Shown here piece after piece: positions 26,567 to 35,256 of a DNA stretch of 64,000 bases. Made by a program: the position numbers and the translations under genes. Under the pieces are notes generated by a model. That model saw nothing but the letters and a program-made list of their open reading frames with translations, had not been told where the DNA came from and made no database searches. The DNA lies in NCBI GenBank assembly GCA_023386795.1, contig JAEWJB010000071.1, positions 6,641 to 70,640 of the forward strand, in the 5' to 3' direction. The DNA comes from Pseudomonadota bacterium (GTDB lineage Bacteria > Pseudomonadota > Gammaproteobacteria > Xanthomonadales > Xanthomonadaceae). Each line of letters opens with the position of its first letter. Position 1 is the first letter of the stretch.

Positions 26567-27589
26567 TCAACGCCGCACGTCGAACCGTCCCTCGCCGATC
26601 AGCGCTTCCACTTCCGCCACCGAGACCGGGTTGAAGTCGCCGGGAATCGTGTGCTTCAAGCACGCCGCGGCCAGCCCGAAACGCACCGCCGCCTCCGCGC
26701 CCCGCCCATCGATCAGGCCGTGCAGCACGCCGGCAGCGAATGCATCGCCACCACCGATGCGGTCGACAATGCCGGTCACCGACTCGGCAGGCGCCAGCGC
26801 CTCGGTGCCGTCGCGGCCCAGCAGCATCGCGCCCAGGCTGTGGTGATCCACGCTGAGCGTGGCGCGCTGCGTGCAGGCCATCCAGCGCAGCTGGGGAAAT
26901 GCCTCGAACGCCTGCGCGGCGGCCGAGCGCACGCGTTCGCGCACGTCCTCCTGCGGGAATTCGCCGCCCAGCACCACGCCGATGTCGCGGTAGTCGGCGA
27001 ACACGATGTCGGCGCACGCGAACAGCTCGCGCAGCACGCCGGCGGCATCGCCCTGCCAGCGTTGCCACAGCTTCGGACGGAAGTTGCCATCGAAGGACAC
27101 GCGCACGCCCAGGCTGCGTGCGTGCCGCGCCGCGTCGATCGTCGCCTGGGCCGCTTCCGGGCCCAGCGCGGGACTCACGCCGGACAAATGCAGCCAGTCC
27201 GCGCCGGCGAGTAGCGCATTCCAGTCGTAATCCTGCGGTCGTGCCAGCGCGAACGCCGAATCGGCGCGGTCGTACACCACTTCGCTGGCGCGATGGCCGG
27301 CGCCGGTGGTGAGGAAGTACAGGCCCATGCGGCCGGCCACCGCACGCACCGCGGCGGTATCCACCCCATGCCGACGCAATTCCCCGGTGGCCGCCGCGCC
27401 CAGCGGGTTGTCGGCCACGGTACCGAGCATCGCCACGTCATGGCCGAAGTGCGCCAGCGATACCGCGACATTGGCCTCCGCGCCGCCGACATGCACATCC
27501 AGCCGGGGCGTCTGCAGCAGCAGTTCGCGGCCAGGGGCGCCAAGGCGCAACAGCAATTCTCCGAAACAGACCACGCGGGTACGACGCAT
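26567..27589 (-). CDS. kdgK: 2-dehydro-3-deoxygluconokinase (KDG kinase)
   Basis: The 340-residue PfkB-family kinase phosphorylates 2-keto-3-deoxygluconate to KDPG, the last step before aldol cleavage in uronate catabolism. Visible are the N-terminal CFGELLLRL, the substrate motif VHVGGAEANVAVSLAHFGHD, SFDGNFRPKLW and the catalytic anion-hole motif RIGGGDAFAAGVLHGL. KDG is the product of KduI and KduD acting on pectin-derived keto-sugars, and both are encoded 17 kb away. The upstream box at 27633 links it to the same regulon. KDPG aldolase is not in the window. Confidence 0.92.
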   Translation of the reverse strand: MRRTRVVCFGELLLRLGAPGRELLLQTPRLDVHVGGAEANVAVSLAHFGHDVAMLGTVADNPLGAAATGELRRHGVDTAAVRAVAGRMGLYFLTTGAGHRASEVVYDRADSAFALARPQDYDWNALLAGADWLHLSGVSPALGPEAAQATIDAARHARSLGVRVSFDGNFRPKLWQRWQGDAAGVLRELFACADIVFADYRDIGVVLGGEFPQEDVRERVRSAAAQAFEAFPQLRWMACTQRATLSVDHHSLGAMLLGRDGTEALAPAESVTGIVDRIGGGDAFAAGVLHGLIDGRGAEAAVRFGLAAACLKHTIPGDFNPVSVAEVEALIGEGRFDVRR

Positions 27590-27632
27590 GCGGCTTTCCT
27601 TGGACGGTGGGACAGCGCGGTCAGTGTGAAAC

Positions 27633-27647
27633 TGACCATCGGTGTCA
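27633..27647. promoter_or_regulatory. LacI-type box before kdgK
   Basis: TGACCATCGGTGTCA, an imperfect palindrome, lies 44 bp upstream of the kdgK start. Read on the minus strand it directly follows a -10-like TAGAAT, so a bound repressor would cover the transcription start. It matches the boxes at 27812 and 44563 at 14 of 15 positions. Confidence 0.7.
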
Positions 27648-27811
27648 TTCTAGGGGGCGACGTGAGCTGCCGACCAGCGGGTGGTCCCGGCGGTGTTCCG
27701 GCGCGCCCTGCGCAACGATGGGGCGCCTTCGGCCTCAATTAGGCTCAAAAGCGGTACAAACCTTGCTGCGCTGCAAGATGTGACGGCGTGAAACAGCTGA
27801 TAACGTCTTTT

Positions 27812-27826
27812 TGACCAGCGGTGTCA
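27812..27826. promoter_or_regulatory. LacI-type box before the first TBDR
   Basis: TGACCAGCGGTGTCA is 58 bp before the TBDR start and differs from the kdgK box at one central base. TTGACC at 27811-27816 would serve as a -35 hexamer overlapping its left half, a position suited to repression. The 295-bp kdgK/TBDR gap also contains a looser palindrome, GACCAGCGGGTGGTC, at 27672-27686. Confidence 0.7.
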
Positions 27827-27884
27827 TCGGCTGGAACAACACGCAGAACACCACGTAGTTCATGGACCCTTGGGAGGGGAGGAC

Positions 27885-30677
27885 ATGCAATCTCGTATTT
27901 CCAGCCGGAAGACACCGGTTACCTTGCTCGCGTTTTCCATCGGCCTCGCCCTGCAGGCCGGCAACGCGTTCGCCCAGACCGCCGAGCAGCCGGACCCGGC
28001 CGGCCATCAGGCGCAGGAGGCGATCGGCGCCGAGCAGGCCCAGGGCGCCGTCGACCTGGATACCGTGACCGTCACCGGCTACCGCGCATCGGTCGAGAAG
28101 GCGCTGGACATCAAGCGCGGCGAGACCGGCATGGTCGACGCCATCGTGGCCGAGGATATCGCGAACTTCCCGGACACCAACCTGGCCGAATCGCTGCAGC
28201 GCATCCCCGGCGTGGTCATCACCCGCGACGCGGGCGAAGGCCGCAACATCTCGGTGCGCGGCCTCGGCCCGGATTTCACCCGCGTGCGCATCAACGGCAT
28301 GGAGGCGCTGACCACCGTCGGCGGTTCGGACCAGTCCGGCGGCTCCAATCGTTCGCGTGGCTTCGACTTCAACGTCTTTGCCTCGGACCTGTTCACCCAG
28401 CTGATCGTGCGCAAGACCGCTTCGGCCGACGTGGAAGAGGGCTCGCTCGGCGCGACCGTCGACCTGCGCACTGCGCATCCGTTCGACTACGACGGCTTCA
28501 CCCTGGCCGGCAGCGCGCAAGCCGCCTACAACGACATGGCCGAGAAGGCGGACCCGCGCGTCGCCGGCCTGATCGCCAACACCTGGGCCGATGGCACGTT
28601 CGGCGCGCTGTTCTCCTTCGCCTATTCCGAGCGCCAGTTGCTGGAAGAGGGCAGCAACTCCGGCCGCTGGGCCGGCGGCACCGCCAACAACGGCTTCAAC
28701 CCGGCCTCGCCGTTCCAGGCCGCCCGTGCGGCCAACGTCTGGAGCCCCCGGTTCCCGCGCTACACGCTGATGGAACACGAGCAGAAGCGTACCGGCCTGA
28801 CCGGTTCGCTGCAGTGGAAGCCGGGCGACAACACCGAGTTCACCCTCGACGGCATGTACTCCAAGATCGATGCCAAGCGCACCGAGAAGTACATCGAAGC
28901 CATCTCGTTCTCGCGCGGTGCCTCGCAGAACGGCAAGCCGGAGATGCTGGTCAACGACGGCTACATCGATCCGAACACCGGCGCGCTGCTCTATGGCCAG
29001 TTCGACAACGTCGATATCCGCACCGAGCACCGCTACGACGAGTGGAACACCACGTTCAAGCAGCTTTCGCTCGCCGGTGAACACCGCTTCAGCGATACGT
29101 TCAAGATCAACGGCCAGGTCGGCACCTCGAGCTCCAAGCACGAGAACCCGATCCAGACCACGATCATCATGGACAAGCTCAACGTCGACGGCTACAGCTA
29201 CGACTACCGGGGCAACAGCCGCTCGCCGGTGTTCAACTACGGCATCGATCCGACCGACGGCACCGGCTGGACGCTGGCCGAAATCCGCCTGCGCCCGCAG
29301 TACGTAGACAACGACTACGACATCGGCGACCTGGACTTCACCTGGAACATGGCCTCCAGCTTCACGCTGAAGGGCGGCGTGCAGTACAAGGACTACACCT
29401 TCAAGACGCGCGAGCTGCGCCGTGCGTCTGAAGTGTCGGTGCCGAACTTCGCTACCGGCAACAAGATCGTGCCGGTCGAGTACACCGAGCTGGCCAGCCT
29501 GGGCGGCATCACGGGCTCCCCGGGTACCTGGGTCATCCCGAATCTGGATGCCATCGCCGATGCGCTGGACATCTACAGCAACAGCGGCACCTTCGCGGTG
29601 GCCGAGCGCGCGGTGAACACCCGCAGCGTGGAGGAGAAGGACACCGGCTTCTGGCTGATGGGCGACTTCGGCTTCGACATCGGCAACGTGCCCTTCAGCG
29701 GCAACATCGGCGGGCGCTACGTCAAGACCAAGCAGTCCTCCACCGGCTACGCGACGGTGGGCTCGGCGCTGGTGAACACCACGGTGGATCGCGAGTACAA
29801 CGACTTCCTGCCGTCGATGAACCTGGTCGCCAACATCACGCCGGATTTCCTGATCCGCTTCGGCGCGGCCAAGGTGATGGCGCGTCCGGGCCTGGGCAGC
29901 CTGACCCCGGGCGTGACGGTCAACGTCTCCGGCGGTGCGCGCACCGTCAGCGGCGGCAACCCGAACCTGGACCCGATCCGCGCCAAGACCGCAGACCTCG
30001 GCTTCGAGTGGTACTTCGACGAAGGCTCCATGCTCGGCCTGGCGCTGTTCTACAAGGACATCGAGAGCTTCGTGCAGACCGCGCGCACCGTGATGCCGTA
30101 CTCGGCCAGCGGCCTGCCGGTCAGCCTGCTCGACGGCACGGGTGCCGCGGCCACCGACGACTTCACCTTCAGCGTGCCGCTCAACACCCCCGGCGGCGAC
30201 CTGAAGGGTGCCGAGTTCAACTACACGCAGCCCTTCAGCTTCCTGCCGGGCAAGTGGTCCAACTTCGGCGTGCAGGTGAACTACACCTACGTGGATTCGA
30301 AGATCCAGTACCTGACCACCAGCGGCGCCAACTCGCTGGAAACCGACCTGACCGGCCTGTCGAAGAATTCGTACAACGGCACGCTGTTCTATGAAGGCGA
30401 GAAGTTCAGCGGCCGTGTCTCGTACACGCACCGCGACGACTACCTGACCCAGGTACCGGCGACGGAAGCAGGCTTCGACGTGCACGGCATGACCGCGGTG
30501 AACACCGTGGACGCGTCGCTGAGCTACCAGGTGGACGACCACCTGCAGTTCACCCTCGAAGGCATCAACCTGACCAACGAGGCATCGGACGAGTGGGTGG
30601 GCTCGGCGTGGAAGCTGCCGCTGCAATACAGCGAGACCGGCCGGCAGTTCATGCTGGGTGTTCGCTACAAGTTCTGA
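27885..30677 (+). CDS. TonB-dependent receptor, oligosaccharide type
   Basis: The 930-residue outer-membrane protein has a signal peptide (about 1-34, ending AFAQ), a short linker, the TonB box region DTVTVTGYRA, the plug with FPDTNLAESLQRIPGVVITR and ISVRGLGPDFTRVRINGME, and a barrel ending in the Phe-terminated strand FMLGVRYKF. This plug type is the one expanded in Xanthomonas and Caulobacter for plant oligosaccharides. The purine-rich GGGAGGGGAGG supports the ATG at 27885. Given the neighbours, pectin or rhamnogalacturonan oligomers are the probable ligand; the box at 27812 places it with kdgK and kduI. Confidence 0.92.
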   Translation: MQSRISSRKTPVTLLAFSIGLALQAGNAFAQTAEQPDPAGHQAQEAIGAEQAQGAVDLDTVTVTGYRASVEKALDIKRGETGMVDAIVAEDIANFPDTNLAESLQRIPGVVITRDAGEGRNISVRGLGPDFTRVRINGMEALTTVGGSDQSGGSNRSRGFDFNVFASDLFTQLIVRKTASADVEEGSLGATVDLRTAHPFDYDGFTLAGSAQAAYNDMAEKADPRVAGLIANTWADGTFGALFSFAYSERQLLEEGSNSGRWAGGTANNGFNPASPFQAARAANVWSPRFPRYTLMEHEQKRTGLTGSLQWKPGDNTEFTLDGMYSKIDAKRTEKYIEAISFSRGASQNGKPEMLVNDGYIDPNTGALLYGQFDNVDIRTEHRYDEWNTTFKQLSLAGEHRFSDTFKINGQVGTSSSKHENPIQTTIIMDKLNVDGYSYDYRGNSRSPVFNYGIDPTDGTGWTLAEIRLRPQYVDNDYDIGDLDFTWNMASSFTLKGGVQYKDYTFKTRELRRASEVSVPNFATGNKIVPVEYTELASLGGITGSPGTWVIPNLDAIADALDIYSNSGTFAVAERAVNTRSVEEKDTGFWLMGDFGFDIGNVPFSGNIGGRYVKTKQSSTGYATVGSALVNTTVDREYNDFLPSMNLVANITPDFLIRFGAAKVMARPGLGSLTPGVTVNVSGGARTVSGGNPNLDPIRAKTADLGFEWYFDEGSMLGLALFYKDIESFVQTARTVMPYSASGLPVSLLDGTGAAATDDFTFSVPLNTPGGDLKGAEFNYTQPFSFLPGKWSNFGVQVNYTYVDSKIQYLTTSGANSLETDLTGLSKNSYNGTLFYEGEKFSGRVSYTHRDDYLTQVPATEAGFDVHGMTAVNTVDASLSYQVDDHLQFTLEGINLTNEASDEWVGSAWKLPLQYSETGRQFMLGVRYKF

Positions 30678-30688
30678 TGCAAGAACCC

Positions 30689-30718
30689 CCGCATCCCCGG
30701 CCAAGGCCGGGGATGCGG
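30689..30718 (+). terminator. Rho-independent terminator after the TBDR
   Basis: CCGCATCCCCGGCC and its exact complement form a 14-bp stem with an AA loop, followed by CTTTC. It starts 11 bases after the TBDR stop codon and separates it from the LamG-protein gene. The short T run suggests partial read-through. Confidence 0.7.
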
Positions 30719-30867
30719 CTTTCGATGGTGCGGTGCAGGATGCCGCCTGGCGGCGGGATCGTTAGCTTGGCTCGCCTTTCGTGGCATTCCGGTCGCGATG
30801 GCGCGGGACCGCGCCGGCCGCGCTCGTGGAGCCCGGCCTGGATCCACTGCCCGGGGATAGTGTGTTG

Positions 30868-33800
30868 ATGGCCTGCCTTTCTTCTTTCCGTATTCGCCTG
30901 CCGGCGCCGCGCGCCGTGTTGCTGGGCTGTCTGGTCGCAGGGTTTTCGCTGTCGGCGCTGGCCGCCGATCCGCAACTGCTGTTCCGTGTCTCGGCCGACA
31001 AGGGCTTCGACGCCGACGTCGCCGCCGGCGATGCAGTGCCGAACTTCCGCGACAAGGTCAAACGCGTGCCGACCGGCGTAAGGGGGGACGCAATCGAGTG
31101 GGCCGATGACGGCGTGCTCGCCTGGAATGCGCCGGGCAATATCTACGCCGTGCGCGGCACCCTCTGTTTCTTCTGGCGCTCGCGCTATCCGGTGGGTGAG
31201 GCACCCTTCGTGATCTTCCGCGTGGGCTATGCCGACCACACCAGCTGGGACATGGCCTGGCTGCGCATCGACTGGAATGGCCACGGCTTCGATGCCTTCG
31301 TGACCGACGCCAACCTGGCGCGCACACGGGTGTCCTTCCGCATGCCCGCGCTGCCGGCGGCCACCGATTGGACGCATATCGCCTTCGGCTGGGATGAAAC
31401 CCGCGGGGTGAGGCTCTATGTGGATGGGCGCGAGGTCGAGCGCGTGGATACCACCGCGGACTACGACGCCGCGCTGGACCAGCTCGGCCTGGCCGGACGC
31501 GTGATGTCCCCGCACCAGGTGCAGAGCCGCTACAACTTCCTGCGCGGCAGCGACTTCGACGAGATCCGTGTCTATGACCGCATGCTCGATGCCGCCAGCA
31601 TCGCGGCGCTGGCGCAGCCGCGCGAGCCGCAATCGCTGCATGCCGAGGGCGACGATGCCGCCGCGGCCGCCGCCAGTGACCGGGCGGCATGGCTGCATCG
31701 CTATGGGTTGGATCGCGCCCCACCACCGGCGCTGGAAGATGCCGTCACCCGCATCCGCAAGGTCGAGTTCGCCGACGCGCGCGACATGAAGGCCTGGATG
31801 TGGAAGGCCACCGATGGCATTGCCGAGACCACCTGGCCGGGCGTCTACAACCGCTCCCGCCTGCCGGGCCGCAACGACTACTTCCAGCTGCCGGACTGGA
31901 ACGTCTATGTCGAAGGTGGCAAGTCGCTGATGCTGACGCTGCCGGACGAGCCCTTCAATCGCATCGAGATCCGGGGCGCAGCCTACGGGCAGGCCGAATA
32001 CGCCGCGCCCGGCCAGGCAGCGCAGCCGCTGTTCCAGCGTCCGCAAGGCGTGGTGCGCAGCGTGGACAGCTTTCCCGCCCGTCGCGGCGGCACGCTGCGC
32101 TTCACCAACACCGCGCAGGAAACGCCGATCCAGGAGATCTGGGCTTACGACGTGGGCGCGGGCGAAGTGCCCAGCGGCAGCGTCACCCTGCGCTATACCG
32201 TGCGCAGCGATATCGCCCCGGATTACGACAACCTCGCCCCGCTGCGGCAGTACATCGCCGGTCGCCATCCGGCCGCGGAGCGCGACACCGTGGTCGCGCT
32301 GCCGGCCAAGGCGCCCGCGCGCAAGCGCAGCGAGCCGAGCCCCGTCGCACAGCGCCCACTGGTGCATGTGCTGGTGCCTTCCACGCTGGGCCAGCCGCCC
32401 TCCGACCAACCGCTGATGCGCAGCTGGGCCTATGGCTGGGAAAACATGCACGACGGGCTGGACGGCATCGCGCTGGACCTCCCCGCGCTCGACCTGCCGG
32501 CGGCGAGCAATGGCCTGATCCCGCTCAACATCCGGGTGAAAGACCCGCTGTGGCCGGCACGCGACATGATCGATGTCTCGGTCTCGGTGCGGCCCAAGCA
32601 GGCGCGCACGCTGTGGCTGGATCTGCGCGACCGCCTGCTCACCGACGACAGCCTGATGATCGACATCGCCTCGGCGGCGTCGGGCTTCAACGGCCGCGCG
32701 CTCGACGGCATGGGCGTGCGCCTGGTATTCAAGCCGCGCGAGGCGGCGAAGGCCGAGCACGTCGCCGACCGTTTCAACCAGGTCAAGGACAACTGGGGCT
32801 TCCTCGTCGAGGAACACACCACCTCGCAGCGCCAGCTGCTGTATCGCCGCCTGCACCGCGACATCAGCGACCTGCTTCGCGTGGATCCGGAGCACGCGCT
32901 GGGCCGCGAATACTGGAACGACATCAGCTACGGCAACCAGTCGCCGCTGCCGGTGGCATTGCCGCAGGTACCCAAGGGAACGCCTGCCTGGGCGTTCTGG
33001 CAGCTGGAAAACCTGAAGACCACGCGCCGCTACATCCACTGGTGGATCGACCAGCGCCAGGTGCCTTATGGCGATTTCGGCGGCGGCATCTCCGACGACA
33101 CCGACCTCACCCAGCAGTGGCCGGGCATGGCGCTGATGGGCGTGGACCCGGACGCACTCAATGCCTCGATGACCGCGCTGTCCGATGCGAACTACCGCAA
33201 CGGCATGTTCACCGATGGGCTGTCCACCATCGAGACCGATGAGTTGCACAGCTACGAGGAGGGCATCAACCTCAACAGCCAGATGCTCTACCTCAACTGG
33301 GGCGACCCGCTGACCGTCGAGCGGCTGATGGCCACGGTCAAGGCGTTCGACCGCATCATCCAAGTCAATCCGCAAGGCCACCTGCTGTTCGCCAGCAACT
33401 GGTTCGGTGGTCGCAAGGTCTACCACGAACCGAACTGGCAGTGGCAGAAGCCGTATTCGTTCCCGATCCTGCACCCGGCCATGCTGCTGGGCGTCTACAA
33501 CGCCGATGCCGACAGCCGGCGCATCATCACCGGCCTGGCCGATGGCTATCTCGCCCACGCCTACACGAATGACAAGGGCCAGTGGGCGCTGCCCAACGAG
33601 ATCAACTGGGCGACCGGCGCCACGCGCGGCGGCGAGCTGTTCGACGGTAGCGGTGGCCCGGATGTGCTGCATACCTTCTGGGCGGCGTGGCGCTTCTCCG
33701 GCGGTGAGGCACGTTACCTGCAGCCGCTGGACTACCGCGTGCGCCGTGCCGGACCCGATGGCCTGTCGTTGCTCAACGAGAACTTCCTCGATGCGCTGGG

Positions 33801-34722
33801 CAAGCGTGCCAGCTGGGGCGCGGAACTGGCCACGCTGGCCGACAAGTCGGACACCGTGCCCGACTTCGCGCACTACGTCGCTTGGGAAAGCAGCGGCGAC
33901 AAGCGCTACCTGGAAACGCTGTATCGCAGCGAGACGCGCGAGAAGCTGCAGAACTTCTACATGAACACCGAAGGCCACTGGTGGTCGGACCGCGTCGAGT
34001 CGCCCACGGTGAACCTGCAGCGCGCCCGCCTTGGCGGCGTGGCACTCAAGCGTAACCAGACCTATCCGGGCAACACGGTGAGCTGGCGTTTCGACGACCC
34101 GGACGCCGCGGTGCAGGTCGCGCTGTTGCTGCCGCAGCCGCGGCCGGACCGGTTCAAGGTGATCGCCTGGAACGGGAGCGGCAAGCCGCAGCGGGCGCTC
34201 ATGACCGGCTGGAACGTTACCGCCGGCCATTGGCGGATGCGCAGCGGCGTGGATCGCGATGGCGACGACGCCATCGACGGCAAGGCGCAGGTGCGCGAGT
34301 TCGACTTCGCGCGCAGCACCGCGACCGACGTGGTATTCGCCCGCGGCGCGACGGTGATGGAGTTCGAGCTGGTGCAGGCCACCGACCCGGTGGAACTGCG
34401 CGCCGATATCGGCATTGGTCGCGGTGACCTGCGTCGCGACGGGAACGCAATCGTTGCGACCGTGCACAGCCTGGGGCACCTGGATGCCCCTGCCGGTAGC
34501 GCCGTATTGATGGACGCGCGCGGACGCGAGTTGGCCCGCACCGCGTTCGGGCCGCTGCCGGCTCCGCGTGACCTGCTGCCAAAGACGCAGCAGGTGCGAT
34601 TGGCGATACCCGAGGGCGCAGACCTGCACGGCGCAAGCGTACGGCTGTCGTTGGAAGGCACGCCCGGAGAAGTGACGCTTCTGAACAACGAGGTGAGCCT
34701 GCCGGCCGAGGTCACCGGCTAG
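30868..34722 (+). CDS. Giant exported LamG-domain protein, probable polysaccharide-active enzyme
   Basis: The 1284-residue protein has a signal peptide (about 1-33), then a concanavalin-like LamG domain at about 60-255 (ATDWTHIAFGWDETRGVRLY, VDGREVERVDT). A beta-rich middle follows, and from about 620 to 1080 a Trp/Tyr-rich helical part (WAFWQLENLKTTRRYIHWWI, YGDFGGGISDDTDLTQQW, NWATGATRGGELFDGSGG) that reads like an alpha/alpha-toroid glycan lyase or hydrolase. Near 1129 is an EF-hand-like loop, DRDGDDAID. I cannot name the family; an exo-rhamnogalacturonan-lyase-like (PL26/YetA) fold is one guess. Start: ATG at 30868, just before the signal peptide. Confidence 0.75.
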   Translation: MACLSSFRIRLPAPRAVLLGCLVAGFSLSALAADPQLLFRVSADKGFDADVAAGDAVPNFRDKVKRVPTGVRGDAIEWADDGVLAWNAPGNIYAVRGTLCFFWRSRYPVGEAPFVIFRVGYADHTSWDMAWLRIDWNGHGFDAFVTDANLARTRVSFRMPALPAATDWTHIAFGWDETRGVRLYVDGREVERVDTTADYDAALDQLGLAGRVMSPHQVQSRYNFLRGSDFDEIRVYDRMLDAASIAALAQPREPQSLHAEGDDAAAAAASDRAAWLHRYGLDRAPPPALEDAVTRIRKVEFADARDMKAWMWKATDGIAETTWPGVYNRSRLPGRNDYFQLPDWNVYVEGGKSLMLTLPDEPFNRIEIRGAAYGQAEYAAPGQAAQPLFQRPQGVVRSVDSFPARRGGTLRFTNTAQETPIQEIWAYDVGAGEVPSGSVTLRYTVRSDIAPDYDNLAPLRQYIAGRHPAAERDTVVALPAKAPARKRSEPSPVAQRPLVHVLVPSTLGQPPSDQPLMRSWAYGWENMHDGLDGIALDLPALDLPAASNGLIPLNIRVKDPLWPARDMIDVSVSVRPKQARTLWLDLRDRLLTDDSLMIDIASAASGFNGRALDGMGVRLVFKPREAAKAEHVADRFNQVKDNWGFLVEEHTTSQRQLLYRRLHRDISDLLRVDPEHALGREYWNDISYGNQSPLPVALPQVPKGTPAWAFWQLENLKTTRRYIHWWIDQRQVPYGDFGGGISDDTDLTQQWPGMALMGVDPDALNASMTALSDANYRNGMFTDGLSTIETDELHSYEEGINLNSQMLYLNWGDPLTVERLMATVKAFDRIIQVNPQGHLLFASNWFGGRKVYHEPNWQWQKPYSFPILHPAMLLGVYNADADSRRIITGLADGYLAHAYTNDKGQWALPNEINWATGATRGGELFDGSGGPDVLHTFWAAWRFSGGEARYLQPLDYRVRRAGPDGLSLLNENFLDALGKRASWGAELATLADKSDTVPDFAHYVAWESSGDKRYLETLYRSETREKLQNFYMNTEGHWWSDRVESPTVNLQRARLGGVALKRNQTYPGNTVSWRFDDPDAAVQVALLLPQPRPDRFKVIAWNGSGKPQRALMTGWNVTAGHWRMRSGVDRDGDDAIDGKAQVREFDFARSTATDVVFARGATVMEFELVQATDPVELRADIGIGRGDLRRDGNAIVATVHSLGHLDAPAGSAVLMDARGRELARTAFGPLPAPRDLLPKTQQVRLAIPEGADLHGASVRLSLEGTPGEVTLLNNEVSLPAEVTG

Positions 34723-34743
34723 ACGCGGCGCCACTTGGCGATA

Positions 34744-35175
34744 TCAGGGAGGCTCCACTTGCTGGATTTCCGGTTCATCCAGCAACAGGCGGCGTAGCAG
34801 CAGATCCAGTTCACGCAGGGCGGCGTCGGCATCTTGCCGGCGCCACCCCAGCCGCCACCAGGCGGGACGCTCGTGGGCGGCATGGCAGTGCCACAACACC
34901 CTGTCCCCGCGCACGGTCTCCGGTGCCGCCTCGTCTTCCAGCACGCCGCCGCAGCCCACCCACAGGCATTGCGGATGGCGGCTCACCACGATGCACCATC
35001 CCCATGGCGTGGGATACAAGCGGGCGCCCCGATGCCCGGCCGCGACCAGGCCATCGCGCAGCCAGTGGGCGAGCACGCGGCCGTAGATCCCCGGGCTGGT
35101 GTCCAGATCCTCGTTGGGAAGTACCGGGAACCGCGTGGCCCGGAACCAGTAGCACGCGGGCGAATAGCCATCCAT
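34744..35175 (-). CDS. Hypothetical protein (143 aa)
   Basis: The product is Trp-, Arg- and Leu-rich, without signal peptide or membrane segment: MDGYSPACYWFRATRFPVLP, PGIYGRVLAHWLRDGLVAAG, PTPWGWCIVVS, then VLWHCHAAHERPAWWRLGWR. The pattern of short beta strands and a C-terminal Leu-rich helix suggests one small folded domain. It lies alone between the LamG-protein gene and the esterase operon, convergent with the former. I do not recognise the family, and its link to pectin use is only positional. Confidence 0.6.
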   Translation of the reverse strand: MDGYSPACYWFRATRFPVLPNEDLDTSPGIYGRVLAHWLRDGLVAAGHRGARLYPTPWGWCIVVSRHPQCLWVGCGGVLEDEAAPETVRGDRVLWHCHAAHERPAWWRLGWRRQDADAALRELDLLLRRLLLDEPEIQQVEPP

Positions 35176-35256
35176 CTTCCTGCTCCATGCATAGATGCAG
35201 GAAGAGCGTGGCAGGCCGGCGGCATGCCATGTAGCGGTGCAACGCTGGCCGAGCCC

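Noticed and set aside
27735..30704. 989-codon open frame antisense to the first TBDR
   Set aside because: Stop-free antisense frames are common at this GC content; the sequence has the His/Gln/Arg/Val-rich look of a shadow and no domain, while the plus strand encodes a complete receptor.
30649..34734. 1361-codon open frame antisense to the LamG protein
   Set aside because: It covers the same bases as a protein with signal peptide and clear domains and shows no motif of its own.
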